NCBI RefSeq assembly: GCF_007748095.1
Contig: NZ_CP036287.1
Location: 1,922,001-1,986,000 of the forward strand
Source: Engelhardtia mirabilis
Lineage (GTDB): Bacteria; Planctomycetota; UBA1135; GCA-002686595
DNA: 64,000 nucleotides
Direction of reading: 5' to 3'
A program made the translations under genes and the position numbers. The notes under the pieces are model-generated. The model saw only the letters and a list, made by a program, of their open reading frames with translations. It was not told the origin of the DNA and made no database searches. This document shows positions 53,810 through 62,698 of the stretch, one piece after another (the stretch's first letter is position 1; each line of letters begins with the position of its first letter).

Positions 53810-54673
53810 TCAGGCCGTCTCGGACGGTTCGAGCTCGGGCCGCTCGATGGTGGGCTCGAAGCGCGCCAGGCGGCTCGCCATCACGTCGATCGCCTCGGGC
53901 CGCGAATCGACCAGCAGGCAGCGCCGATCGTGCAGGGCCGCCGCCTCGCCGGTGGTGCCGCTGCCCGCGAAGAAGTCGAGCACCAGGTCACCGGGACGCG
54001 AGTGGACCTTGACGATGCGCTCGAGTACGCCCAGGGGCTTCTGGGTCGCGTAGCCCGTGCGCTCCTTGCCGGTCGGGCTGACGATCGTGTGCCACCACAC
54101 GTCGGTGGGCGTCTTGCCCCGCGCGGTCTTCTCCGGCCCGACCAGGGTGGGGGCCATGTACGGAATGCGGTCGACGGCCTCGAAGTCGAAGGTGTGGCGC
54201 TTGGGATCGCGCGTGTACCACAGGATCGAATCGTGCTTGGGCGACCAGCGCCGCTTCGAGCGCGCGCCGTAGTCGTAGGCCCAGATGATCTCGTTCTGGA
54301 AGCAGTTGCGCCCGAAGACCTCGTCCAGGGCCACCTTGCAGTAGTGGGACTCGCGGTAGTCCACGTGCAGGAAGAAGCTGCCGGCGGCGGTCAAAAGGCG
54401 CCAGGCGTGTTCGAGCCGCGGGCGCAGGAAGGCCTGGTAGTCGTCGAACTGGTCCTCGTAGCCAGAGCGGCCGAGTTCGGTGGTGCGGTAGCGATGCCCG
54501 CCGAAGCCGGTGCGATCGCCGTGCTCGTCGCGGACGGTCTTCATCCGCCGGCGCACCTGCTTCTTGCCCGTGTTGAAGGGCGGGTCGATGTAGATCAACT
54601 CCGCCATCGCGTCCGGCAGGGTGGCCAGGAAGGCGAGGTTCTCGGCTTGGACGATGCGGAGGTCGGTTCCCAT
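53810..54673 (-). CDS. Site-specific DNA methyltransferase (N4/N6 amino type)
   Basis: 287 residues of the beta-class amino-methyltransferases. The catalytic motif D30-P-P-F33 lies near the N-terminus (LIYIDPPFNTG), and the SAM motif FFAGSGTTGEAA near residue 245; the order catalytic-then-SAM matches the beta class. The methylated base (N6-adenine or N4-cytosine) cannot be told from this. ATQKPLGVLERIV is the usual stretch before the SAM motif. No restriction endonuclease is adjacent, so it is a solitary methylase. The palindromic repeat copy 2 lies directly upstream. Confidence 0.9.
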   Translation of the reverse strand: MGTDLRIVQAENLAFLATLPDAMAELIYIDPPFNTGKKQVRRRMKTVRDEHGDRTGFGGHRYRTTELGRSGYEDQFDDYQAFLRPRLEHAWRLLTAAGSFFLHVDYRESHYCKVALDEVFGRNCFQNEIIWAYDYGARSKRRWSPKHDSILWYTRDPKRHTFDFEAVDRIPYMAPTLVGPEKTARGKTPTDVWWHTIVSPTGKERTGYATQKPLGVLERIVKVHSRPGDLVLDFFAGSGTTGEAAALHDRRCLLVDSRPEAIDVMASRLARFEPTIERPELEPSETA

Positions 54674-54697
54674 GGAGCGCTGCTCAGGTTAGCGGGC

Positions 54698-54829
54698 AGG
54701 GCAGAGGCGTTCGTACGGTGCCAGGCACAAAACCGCCGCCTACGGGGGCCCGCAGCCGCCGACGGCCGCTGCGGGCCCCCCCCGTAGGCGGCGGTCTTGT
54801 GCCTGGCACCGTACGAACGCCTCTGCCCT
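54698..54829. repeat. Long palindromic repeat, copy 2
   Basis: Second copy of the 111-112-bp palindrome (core 54708-54819), nearly identical to that at 36810-36920. Here the pairing extends perfectly by 10 more bases on each side (AGGGCAGAGG and CCTCTGCCCT), which differ from the outer arms of copy 1. The right end reaches the first base of the hydrolase stop codon complement. Confidence 0.85.
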
Positions 54830-55521
54830 CAGTCGGACTGCAGGCCGACCCAGCGCGCGATGCGCTCGGCGAGCTCGTCCTGCACGGCTTCCGGCGTGCG
54901 TCCCATGCGTTTGGGCAGCTCGAAGGAATGGTCGCCGCCCTCGATCACCTCCAGGGTCACCGGCCCCGGGATCGATGGCAGGTGCTCGCGCAAGAGCTCC
55001 AGCCCCGCGAGAGGGTCGCGGTCCCCTTGCAGGAACAGGCAGGGCACGGCCAACTCGCCGAAGTGGTCCACGCGCAGCTTGTCGGGCTTGCGCGGCGGGT
55101 GCAGGGGATAGCCCAGGAACGCGCAGCCCAGGCACTCCTCGCCGGCCGCGGCCAAGAGGCTCGACGCACGCCCGCCCATGGATTTGCCCGCGAGCACGAC
55201 CGCTCGGTCTGGAAAGCGCTCGCGCAGGAATGCCAGCACCTGCCCATGTGCCACCAGCAGCTTGGCCATCGGGTTCGGCGGAAAGCGGCGCCCTTCGCGA
55301 TGCATGCGCGTCGCATAGGGATAGTCGAAGCGCAGGGTCGGCAGGCCGCGCGAGGCCAGGCCGACCGCGACGCGCTCCATGAACGGCGCGTCGTGGGGCA
55401 GGCCGGCACCGTGGGCCAGCAGCACCACGGGTCCGCCCGCATCGTCCTCGACGTCGAGCGCGGCCCGCACCTCGCCGGGCGGGTCCTGTTCGACCCGGAT
55501 CGTCAGTTCCTCGCGCGCCAT
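54829..55521 (-). CDS. Alpha/beta hydrolase (KANL3/Tex30-type, dienelactone-hydrolase-like)
   Basis: 230 residues. The oxyanion loop is in VVLLAHGAGLPHD, the nucleophile elbow is AGKSMGGRASS with Ser near residue 117, and the acid/base pair is in LQGDRDPLAG and EGGDHSFELPKR. This is the compact family of alpha/beta hydrolases named after Tex30 and KANL3, with no known substrate in bacteria. Cytoplasmic. Its stop touches palindrome copy 2, and the PVC heme-protein stop lies 4 bases upstream of its start, so it is probably the last gene of the unit 60825-54829. Confidence 0.87.
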   Translation of the reverse strand: MAREELTIRVEQDPPGEVRAALDVEDDAGGPVVLLAHGAGLPHDAPFMERVAVGLASRGLPTLRFDYPYATRMHREGRRFPPNPMAKLLVAHGQVLAFLRERFPDRAVVLAGKSMGGRASSLLAAAGEECLGCAFLGYPLHPPRKPDKLRVDHFGELAVPCLFLQGDRDPLAGLELLREHLPSIPGPVTLEVIEGGDHSFELPKRMGRTPEAVQDELAERIARWVGLQSD

Positions 55522-55525
55522 GGGC

Positions 55526-58500
55526 TCAATGTCCCAGCTCGCCGGCGGTCCACATGGCCCGTCGCCCGGCGTGCTCGGCGCGCAGCGCGCGGACCTGCTC
55601 CGGCGACACCGCCGAGGCCCGGTTGCCCCAGGCGGAGCGCACGTAGGTCAACACGTCGGCCACCTGCTCATCGTCGAGCAGCGCGCCGAGGGGCGCCATC
55701 GAGCCGCTGAACTTGACCTTGTCCACCTCGATCGGACCGGACAGCCCGTGCAGCACGATGCGGATCGGCACGTCGGGTTCGCCCATGGCCCAACTGGACC
55801 CGGCCAGGTGCGGGTAGGCGCCGGGGATGCCGCGACCGTTCTCCTGGTGGCACGCGGCGCACTTGGCCTGGAACACGACCTGCCCGGACTGGATGCGCTC
55901 GATCGACGGGCGCGAGGACTCGGCTGCGAGGGCGGCAATCAAGCTCTCGTCCGCGGCGCCGGGGGCCTGGGCCACCTCCCGCGCCAACTGGAGCCAGCGA
56001 CCGAAGGACGGCTCCATGCGCTCCTCGAGGGTCGCACCGTCGAGCAACCGCGCCAGGCGCGGTGCGGTGGCGCGGGCGGTCTGCGCGTCCCACTCGGCGA
56101 CCGGCACCGCCGCGAGCGCGATCGCGGCCGCGAGCTTGAGATCCTCGGCGTCGCCCTCGATCCAAGCGGAGACCTCACCCAGGTCCAGGCGCTCCGGCGC
56201 CACCGCGGCGAGGGCCTCGACCGCCTTCGCGCGCACTCCGCGGTCGCCGCGCAGATCGACCAGGTAGGAGCCCATCTCGCCCGGTGAAGGCATGTTCTCC
56301 TCGCGCCAGACGATCCCGTCGGCGGCGTCGTAGAGGGTCAGCGAGAACCCGTCGAGGCGCTTGTGGTAGGGCTCCTCGGTGCGGTTCCAGACGCGGATCT
56401 CGTCCACCGGCGTGGGCTCGCCCAGGTCGATCTCGATCCACGGATCGGTCTCCTGGGCCGTATGCGCCATGATCCCGCCGCCGCCGAAGCTGCCCGACTT
56501 CACGCCGTCGACGGCGACCTCGGGCGGACCGGACCAGTCGGTGGACGAGCTGGTCGCGGGCTTGCCCAGGGCGACGTTCATCCCCCCGTCGAGGACCTCG
56601 ATCTCCGACAGGTTGATGATCTTGTCGTCGCCGGGTACCAACAGGCGCAGGCGCACGGGCAGGAAGTCGTCGGTGGGTGCCGCGTCCGCCGCTTCGACCT
56701 CGGCCAAGAGCGTCGCAACCGCCGGGCCCCAGCGCGAGAGGTCCTCGAACTCGGCCTGGGCCGCCACGGCATCCAGGAGATCGCCACGCCGCGTCGCCGA
56801 CGCGCCGGCGGCGGCCAAGAGGCCCGAAGGGTCCGCGCCGCCGGTCACTCGCGTGCGCCAACCGATGCGCCGTACCTCGGGTTGGGGGTGGGTCAACAGG
56901 GCGTCGATGGCGCCCGCGGCCTCGGCCAGGGTCGAGGCGTCAGCTTCGACCAGGAGCGGCACCAGCGCTTCGAGGGCCGCTACGTCTTCGGGGCTCTTCG
57001 CATCGGCCAAGAGCGCCGCGACCTCCGCAGCCTCGTTCACGGATCCGCCCGCGGCCAGGGCGCGCAGGACGTCACGGCGCAGCTCTAGGGGCGCTTGGGG
57101 GGCGCGCAGCAGGGCCCGGTTCACCGCATCGCTCGGCGGCAGGGCGCGCAGGGTCTCGATCGAGATGCGGTCCAGGAGCCAGGCCACGCCGGCCACGGGG
57201 GCGTCGAGCGCCATGCCCGCCGCGAGCTTGGCCACGGCCCCCGAAGCCAGGGGCGCCACGGCCTCGTTCCACACGTAGACCAGCTCGGGGTAGGCCTCGA
57301 ACTCGCGGCCGAAGACCTGCAGGGCGGCCTCGGCTGCCTCGGGCGAGCCCCCGTGGAAACTCAGGGACAGCACCGCCTCGAGCCGCACCCGCGGCGACTC
57401 GTCCGCGGCGCGCGCCGCGAGCAAGGCGATCGGATTGGCGACTTGGGGCAGGGAATAGCGCAGCAGGTGCGTGGCGCCGGCGCGTACGCGCTCGTCACTC
57501 GCCTCCAGACAGCGCTCGAGCAGGTCGGCGTCGACTGCGTGGGCACCCTGCAGCACCCACAGGGCCTCGAGCCACAGGCGCTCGCGCTCGGGACCCGCGG
57601 ACAGCCCGTTGGCCCACTGGAGCGCGGCGGCGGCGACCTCCTCGCGATCGCGCGCGCGCAGCTCGCGGCGCGTCCGATACCGGGCGCGGTCCTCGGGCAG
57701 CTTCAGGTTCTCGAGCAGCTCGGCGACCGACGCACCCGCGATCGGCGGCGGCTCGACCAGGTCGCGGCCCTCGTAGGTCACGCGCCAGATGCGCCCGTGG
57801 CTCTTGTCGCGCCGCTCGTCGAACAGCGAGTACTGCATGTGGCCGATCAGCGGGTTGAACCAATCGACGATGTAGAGCGCGCCGTCCGGACCGAAGCGCA
57901 GGTCCACCGGCCGGAAGTTCGGGTCCGACGAGGACAAGAGGTCGGGCAGCTCCTGCGAACCCCAGCCGGCGCCCTCGCGGAAGATGCGGTGGCGCTTGAT
58001 GCCGCGGAAGCCGATCGTGTTGTCGATCAGCAGGTCCCCTTGGATGTCGTCGGGGAAGTGCCGCGAGGCGACGATCTCGGCGCCGGCGGTGGGGCGCACG
58101 CGGCTGGTGAAGGGCGCGATGCGGCGGTGGGTCCGCGGCCAGGCCAGGTTGCCGGAGATCTGCGTCCCGAAGACGTTGTCGCCGCCCGAGGCGTCGGCGA
58201 TGAAGTGGTCGCCGAAGCGGTCGTGAACCTGACCCCAGGGGTTGGCGAAGGGGTAGCGCACCAGGGCGTCGACGCGCCGCGAGTCGGGCTCGTAGCGGAT
58301 GATGCCGGCGTCCTTGAGGCGCGTGGTGCCGAAGGGCGTCTCGATCTGGGTGTGGTGGAAGGTGCCCTCGGCCATCAACAGGCCGCCGCCCGGATCCCAG
58401 GCGAAGGCCGAGAGGGCGTGGTGGGTGTCGGTGGTCGCGAAGCCGGTGAGCTGCAGCTCGCGGGTGTCGGCCACCCCGTCGCCGTCGGTGTCGCGCACGA

Positions 58501-58918
58501 GTAGGAGGTCCGGCTGGCTGGCCACGAACAGGCCACCCTCGCCCAGCTCGAGGCCCGTGGGCAGGTTGAGCCCGCGCACGAACACGGTCGAGCGATCCGC
58601 CACGCCATCGCGGTCGGTGTCCTCGAGCACCAGCACGTGGTCGTCGGGCACGTCCCCCGGATCGACCATCGGGTAGCTGGGCATGCAGGCCACGAACAGG
58701 CGTCCGTCGCCATCGAAGCACAGGGAGACCGGGTTCTCGAGCTCGGGGAACTCGCGCTCGGATGCGAACAGCTCGATGCGGTAGCCCTCGGTCAGGGTGA
58801 ACGCGGCCAGGGCCACGTCCGGGTCGGAGGAGGTCAAGTCGACCTCCCCGCCGTTGTTGGGCTCCTGGAGCGCGGCCGCGGGGGCGGCGAGCAGGATCAG
58901 TGCGTGGGCGAGCTTCAA
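55526..58918 (-). CDS. PVC-type heme-binding CxxCH / membrane-bound dehydrogenase protein
   Basis: 1130 residues, exported (N-terminal LAHALILLAAPAAAL). Residues about 30-420 form a beta-propeller of the membrane-bound dehydrogenase/glucose-sorbosone type (FDGDGRLFVACMPSYP; FGPDGALYIVDWFNPLIGHMQ). HEAT-like helical repeats follow (about 430-800), then a discoidin-like carbohydrate-binding domain (NVALGKPATSSSTDWSGPP), and a cytochrome c domain near the end with CAACH at 1020-1024 (VVFQAKCAACHQENGRG). This multidomain order is typical of Planctomycetota and Verrucomicrobia and is linked to sugar oxidation. The start is a TTG at 58918 overlapping the upstream stop (TTGA), so it is coupled to the ThuA-SGNH gene. 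Confidence 0.92.
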   Translation of the reverse strand: MKLAHALILLAAPAAALQEPNNGGEVDLTSSDPDVALAAFTLTEGYRIELFASEREFPELENPVSLCFDGDGRLFVACMPSYPMVDPGDVPDDHVLVLEDTDRDGVADRSTVFVRGLNLPTGLELGEGGLFVASQPDLLLVRDTDGDGVADTRELQLTGFATTDTHHALSAFAWDPGGGLLMAEGTFHHTQIETPFGTTRLKDAGIIRYEPDSRRVDALVRYPFANPWGQVHDRFGDHFIADASGGDNVFGTQISGNLAWPRTHRRIAPFTSRVRPTAGAEIVASRHFPDDIQGDLLIDNTIGFRGIKRHRIFREGAGWGSQELPDLLSSSDPNFRPVDLRFGPDGALYIVDWFNPLIGHMQYSLFDERRDKSHGRIWRVTYEGRDLVEPPPIAGASVAELLENLKLPEDRARYRTRRELRARDREEVAAAALQWANGLSAGPERERLWLEALWVLQGAHAVDADLLERCLEASDERVRAGATHLLRYSLPQVANPIALLAARAADESPRVRLEAVLSLSFHGGSPEAAEAALQVFGREFEAYPELVYVWNEAVAPLASGAVAKLAAGMALDAPVAGVAWLLDRISIETLRALPPSDAVNRALLRAPQAPLELRRDVLRALAAGGSVNEAAEVAALLADAKSPEDVAALEALVPLLVEADASTLAEAAGAIDALLTHPQPEVRRIGWRTRVTGGADPSGLLAAAGASATRRGDLLDAVAAQAEFEDLSRWGPAVATLLAEVEAADAAPTDDFLPVRLRLLVPGDDKIINLSEIEVLDGGMNVALGKPATSSSTDWSGPPEVAVDGVKSGSFGGGGIMAHTAQETDPWIEIDLGEPTPVDEIRVWNRTEEPYHKRLDGFSLTLYDAADGIVWREENMPSPGEMGSYLVDLRGDRGVRAKAVEALAAVAPERLDLGEVSAWIEGDAEDLKLAAAIALAAVPVAEWDAQTARATAPRLARLLDGATLEERMEPSFGRWLQLAREVAQAPGAADESLIAALAAESSRPSIERIQSGQVVFQAKCAACHQENGRGIPGAYPHLAGSSWAMGEPDVPIRIVLHGLSGPIEVDKVKFSGSMAPLGALLDDEQVADVLTYVRSAWGNRASAVSPEQVRALRAEHAGRRAMWTAGELGH

Positions 58919-60825
58919 CGGACACCTCCGACGGCGTTCCAGATGTCTTCGTCGGCGGCGACGAGGCGTTCGGCCAGGGCCGCGAAGCGTGGTGGGAAGT
59001 CGTCCACGCCGAAGGGCTTCACGCGGCGGCCGTGGACGTACTCCGAGTTGCCGGTGCGAAAGCGGGCGAACCACAGGTGGTCCTTGGCGCGGGCCAGGGT
59101 GGCGAGTTCGTCGAGGTCGGCGCCTTCGGCTTCGGCGACACCGAGGGCCTGCGCGATCACCTCGGCGCAGAGCCGATAGCCCGCGGCGTCAGGGTGGATG
59201 CCGTCGCTGGTCAGCGGACCCTCACCGGCGTCGATCGCCGCCCGGGTCGGGGCGTAGAGGTCGACGAACAGCAGGTCGCGCTCGCGCGCGACGCGCGCCA
59301 TGACCTCCGTGTAGCGCGCGACGTCCCCGTCGTGTGCGCTGCCGTCGGGCATCGGGAAGCCCAGGCTCTCGTGGGCGACGGGCGAGACCAGCACCACCTG
59401 GGGCTTCGACTCACCGCCGTTGAAGGAGCGCCTGTCGAGCTCGTCCAGGAAGTGGTGCAGGTCGGCCTCGAAGTCGGCGAGCCCCGCCTCGCCGGCGAAG
59501 GACTCGCTCATCCCGAAGCAGGCCAGGATCGTGTCGGCGCCGACCTCTGTCAGCCAATCTTCGCGCGTCGGCACGCCGAAGGGTCGCGTCTGGGGCTCGA
59601 AGTCGTCGCCGCTCCAACCGCGCACGATCGAGCCGCCCCCGAGCCCGGGGTACTCCAGATCCGCGAAGCGCGTGACCTCGTCACCCTCCCAGCCCAGGTT
59701 GCGCAAGCCGACGTTCATCTCCGCCAGCCCGGCCTGCAGCCTGGCTTCGATCTGCCCGTCGAAGCGCGTGCGATCGGCGAAGCCCCCGCCGACCAGGGCG
59801 ATCACGTCACCCTGCGCCAGCTCGAAGGACGCCGACGAGCCCCGTCGCGGCGCATGGGGGAACAGGCCCTTGCGGTAGACCTGGCCGAAGCCCGAATTGC
59901 TCGGGTCGTAGTCCGGCGCTTCGACGGGCACGCCGTCCTCGCCGATCAGGTCCTCGCGCTCCAGGGCCCACAGCATCCCCTGCACCGCCAGTCGACGCAT
60001 GTTCTCGTCGCGGAAGTCGTAGGGGTGCCCGAGGGTCGTGAAGAACACCCGCGCGTAGCCGCCGGGGAAGCGGTGCGACTTGGTCCAGGCCACCGGGTTG
60101 ACCTTTGGGAAGCGCTCGAACTCCGCCTCGTGGCTGCTGCGCAGGGCCTCGCCGAACAGCAGGGGCTCCGCGCTGATCGGCAGGGTGTCGCCGCCCCCTT
60201 GCACGTGGTACAGCCACGAGAAGGCCTGGAACGGCTCGACCCCGCGCAGGATCGAGCGCTGCTCGGCCCCGGGCGCGATGGTCACGTCCGTCAGCGGCTC
60301 GTCGCCGTCGTCGAAGTGCCCGTGGTGGGTGATCCACTTCTGGCCGAAGACCCGCTGGGGCCAGATCTCGTTCATGGCCGCCGCCCGCGGATGGTCGTCC
60401 GGATAGCGGAAGGCGTGGGTCGAGGTGCGCAAGCCCACCAGCGGCTTGCCGGAGTCGACGAAGGCCAGGATGCGGTCCAGCTCCTCGTCCGGCAATTGCC
60501 GGAAGCGCGTGAACAGCACCATCAGGTCCGCGTCCTCGAGGGCCTCGAGCCCGTCGATGTGATCCAGTCGGTTCGGGTCGATCTCACCCTCTTCGGAGAG
60601 GGCGTAGCAGACCGTCGTGCGGAAGCCGAACTCGCGCTCCAGGATCGAGGCCAGCATCGGCATCGACTCCTCCGAGCGGTACTCCTCGTCTCCGGTGACG
60701 AAGACCACGTGGGGCGGGACGCTGTGCTGCTCGGGGGCTGACCCCGCTTCGGACTCGGGGGTAGGGGAGGGGGCGGACCCGCCGCAGGCGGCGAGGAACA
60801 CGAGGGGCACCGTGGGAAGTCGCAT
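58915..60825 (-). CDS. ThuA domain / SGNH hydrolase fusion lipoprotein
   Basis: 636 residues from the ATG at 60825 (a GTG just before it is possible). The lipobox is LVFLAACG. Residues about 35-270 form a ThuA-like domain (class-I glutaminase-like fold used in trehalose and other sugar degradation: FVTGDEEYRSEESMPML, GLRTSTHAFRYPDDHPRAAAM, FFTTLGHPYDFRDENMRRL). Residues about 330-600 resemble an SGNH/GDSL esterase, with its catalytic Ser block in ACFGMSESFAGEAGL and the D-x-x-H pair in LTSDGIHPDAAGYRL. The stop overlaps the TTG of the PVC heme-protein gene. Coupled transcription with that protein and the hydrolase suggests a polysaccharide-degradation unit. Confidence 0.88.
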   Translation of the reverse strand: MRLPTVPLVFLAACGGSAPSPTPESEAGSAPEQHSVPPHVVFVTGDEEYRSEESMPMLASILEREFGFRTTVCYALSEEGEIDPNRLDHIDGLEALEDADLMVLFTRFRQLPDEELDRILAFVDSGKPLVGLRTSTHAFRYPDDHPRAAAMNEIWPQRVFGQKWITHHGHFDDGDEPLTDVTIAPGAEQRSILRGVEPFQAFSWLYHVQGGGDTLPISAEPLLFGEALRSSHEAEFERFPKVNPVAWTKSHRFPGGYARVFFTTLGHPYDFRDENMRRLAVQGMLWALEREDLIGEDGVPVEAPDYDPSNSGFGQVYRKGLFPHAPRRGSSASFELAQGDVIALVGGGFADRTRFDGQIEARLQAGLAEMNVGLRNLGWEGDEVTRFADLEYPGLGGGSIVRGWSGDDFEPQTRPFGVPTREDWLTEVGADTILACFGMSESFAGEAGLADFEADLHHFLDELDRRSFNGGESKPQVVLVSPVAHESLGFPMPDGSAHDGDVARYTEVMARVARERDLLFVDLYAPTRAAIDAGEGPLTSDGIHPDAAGYRLCAEVIAQALGVAEAEGADLDELATLARAKDHLWFARFRTGNSEYVHGRRVKPFGVDDFPPRFAALAERLVAADEDIWNAVGGVR

Positions 60826-61023
60826 CACTGGGGCGCCACCCTAGTGTCTCGGGCTGCGGACGGGAGGGGGCCTGGCCGCTCCGCGGCGCGCCGGCGGGCC
60901 CCGTGGGACCGGGGGGGTCCCGCGCGGGGGAAGGAGTGTGTCCCGCCGGCGGTCGGGGCTGGGGGGCGCCGCGAGCCATGGTCGAGGCACTCTCCGGCGG
61001 CGCCCGCGGAGCGCTCCCGAGCC

Positions 61024-62385
61024 ATGACCCACACCTTCTGCGTCTACCCCTGGATCCACAGCCACGTCGGGCCCAGCGGCCTGGTGAGCCTGTGCTGCTT
61101 CGCCAGCGCCGAGCCGCGGCCGGAGCTGGTCGACGAACGGGGCCGACGGCCGAACCTCCAGGACGTGGCCTTCGGGGAGGTCTGGAACTCCGACGCCATG
61201 CGCGAGATCCGCCGCAAGCTGCTCGCCGGCGAGCGGGTCCGCGAGTGCTCGCACTGCTACCACAAGGAGGCGGTGGGGGGCTCGAGCCCGCGCAAGCAGG
61301 CCAACGGCGAGTGGCTGGTGCAGCACCCCCGGGCCGCCGAGCTGCGCGCGCGCATCGAGCGCGCCGAGGCGCGCGGCCACCGGGTGGAGGAGGGCCTCAC
61401 CTACCTCGACGTCCGCCCGGGCAACGCTTGCAACCTGGGTTGCCGCATGTGCGGCGGGATGGCGTCGAGCTTCCTTGCCAAGGACGCGGTGCACGCGACC
61501 TGGGAGCTGCACGGGGGCGCGCCGGTGGACGAGCTCCGGGTGGTCGCGACGCGCAGGGACGGCGGACGCTTCGCCAGTGGCAAGCCCTGGCACCGCCACG
61601 AGGCCGAGCTGATCGAAGAGCTGCTGGGGCGCCCCGAGAACCTCGACAAGGTCTACCTGGCGGGCGGCGAGCCGCTCTTCAACGGGACCGTGGCGGCGAT
61701 CGTCGAGCACCTGGTCGACTGCGGGGCGGCGCGCCACGTGGACCTGAGCTTCTCGACCAACCTGACGGTCTGGAACGAGGAGCTGATCGGCTCCCTCGAG
61801 GCCTTCCGCTCCGTGGTGTTCCTGGCCTCGATCGACGCCGAGGGCGCCACCTACGAGTACCTGCGCTACCCCGCCGGGTGGGACACCGTCGTCGACCACG
61901 TCGAGCGCCTGCGCGCCCTGCCCTTCGTGCACCTCGAGCTCACGCCGACGGTGCAGAACGCGAACGCCCTCGACCTCGCCCGCCTGCTGCGCTTCGCGGA
62001 GCTGATCGACGTGCCCTACAGCCTGGCCACCCTCTACGAGCCCACGCATCTCTCGGTCCACGCCATGCCGGCCGCCGCCCGCGAGGAGGCCGCGACGCGC
62101 CTGGAGTGGTTCATGGCCCGCTCGCGCCTGGCCGAGCACTACGAGTACCTGGTGGACTCCGCCAAGGTCCTGCTGGCCGACATGCGCCAGCCGTCGCCCG
62201 CGCCCTACCGCGAGCTGATGCGCACCTTCAACCTCTTCACCAACGACCTCGACGCCGACCGCGGCCAGAGCCTCGCCGCCTCCTGCCCCGAGCTGTGGCA
62301 GTACATCCGCGAGGACCCGGACTACACCTGGACCGACGAGCGGGTCTACGCCCCGCGCGCGCAGGGCGCGGAGCCCGCCGCCTGA
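61024..62385 (+). CDS. Twitch-domain radical SAM protein
   Basis: 453 residues. The core [4Fe-4S] motif is C136-N-L-G-C140-R-M-C143 (C-x3-C-x2-C). An N-terminal Cys-rich segment with C6, C24, C25, C75 and C78 (FCVYPWIHSHVGPSGLVSLCC; ECSHCYHKE) matches the twitch-type auxiliary-cluster region of such proteins. YLAGGEPLFNGT carries the GGEPL SAM-binding motif. The C-terminal 150 residues lack further Cys clusters. The substrate is unknown; relatives are involved in modifying peptides or glycans. The ATG at 61024 begins the conserved N-terminus. It is divergent from the ThuA operon. Confidence 0.9.
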   Translation: MTHTFCVYPWIHSHVGPSGLVSLCCFASAEPRPELVDERGRRPNLQDVAFGEVWNSDAMREIRRKLLAGERVRECSHCYHKEAVGGSSPRKQANGEWLVQHPRAAELRARIERAEARGHRVEEGLTYLDVRPGNACNLGCRMCGGMASSFLAKDAVHATWELHGGAPVDELRVVATRRDGGRFASGKPWHRHEAELIEELLGRPENLDKVYLAGGEPLFNGTVAAIVEHLVDCGAARHVDLSFSTNLTVWNEELIGSLEAFRSVVFLASIDAEGATYEYLRYPAGWDTVVDHVERLRALPFVHLELTPTVQNANALDLARLLRFAELIDVPYSLATLYEPTHLSVHAMPAAAREEAATRLEWFMARSRLAEHYEYLVDSAKVLLADMRQPSPAPYRELMRTFNLFTNDLDADRGQSLAASCPELWQYIREDPDYTWTDERVYAPRAQGAEPAA

Positions 62386-62476
62386 GGCCCGCGAGCGCGG
62401 GGAGCTGCCGCGCAGCCCTCCGCCGACTCATGGGGCGGACCCCGCGCTATGCTGCGCCGGCGACGAGTCGTCGCGT

Positions 62477-62553
62477 GGGCCCTTAGCTCAGTCGGTTAGA
62501 GCAGGCGACTCATAATCGCTTGGTCCAGGGTTCGAGTCCCTGAGGGCCCACCA
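62477..62553 (+). tRNA. tRNA-Ile (CAT anticodon, tRNA-Ile2)
   Basis: A complete cloverleaf: 7-bp acceptor GGGCCCT/AGGGCCC, D arm GCTC/GAGC, anticodon arm GGCGA-CTCATAA-TCGCT, T arm with GGTTCGAGTCC, encoded CCA at 62551-62553. The anticodon is CAT. The anticodon arm is almost the same as E. coli tRNA-Ile2 (lysidine-modified CAU reading AUA) and unlike elongator or initiator Met tRNAs, so Ile is favoured. Confidence 0.93.
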
Positions 62554-62698
62554 CCCGATCGCCCGCGGGATCTGAAATGTAGGGCCTCACCTCCCCCGCG
62601 TGGGGCACTGTCGCGACGCCAACATCGCTTCGGCGATCGAACGGACGGCGTCCTCCTCCGGTTGTGGAGTCAAAGCGGTCCGTTCGGAATCGAAGCGG

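Noticed and set aside
62477..62553. tRNA-Sec or tRNA-Met
   Set aside because: The anticodon is CAT, not TCA, and the arms have standard lengths; the anticodon arm matches tRNA-Ile2 better than Met tRNAs.
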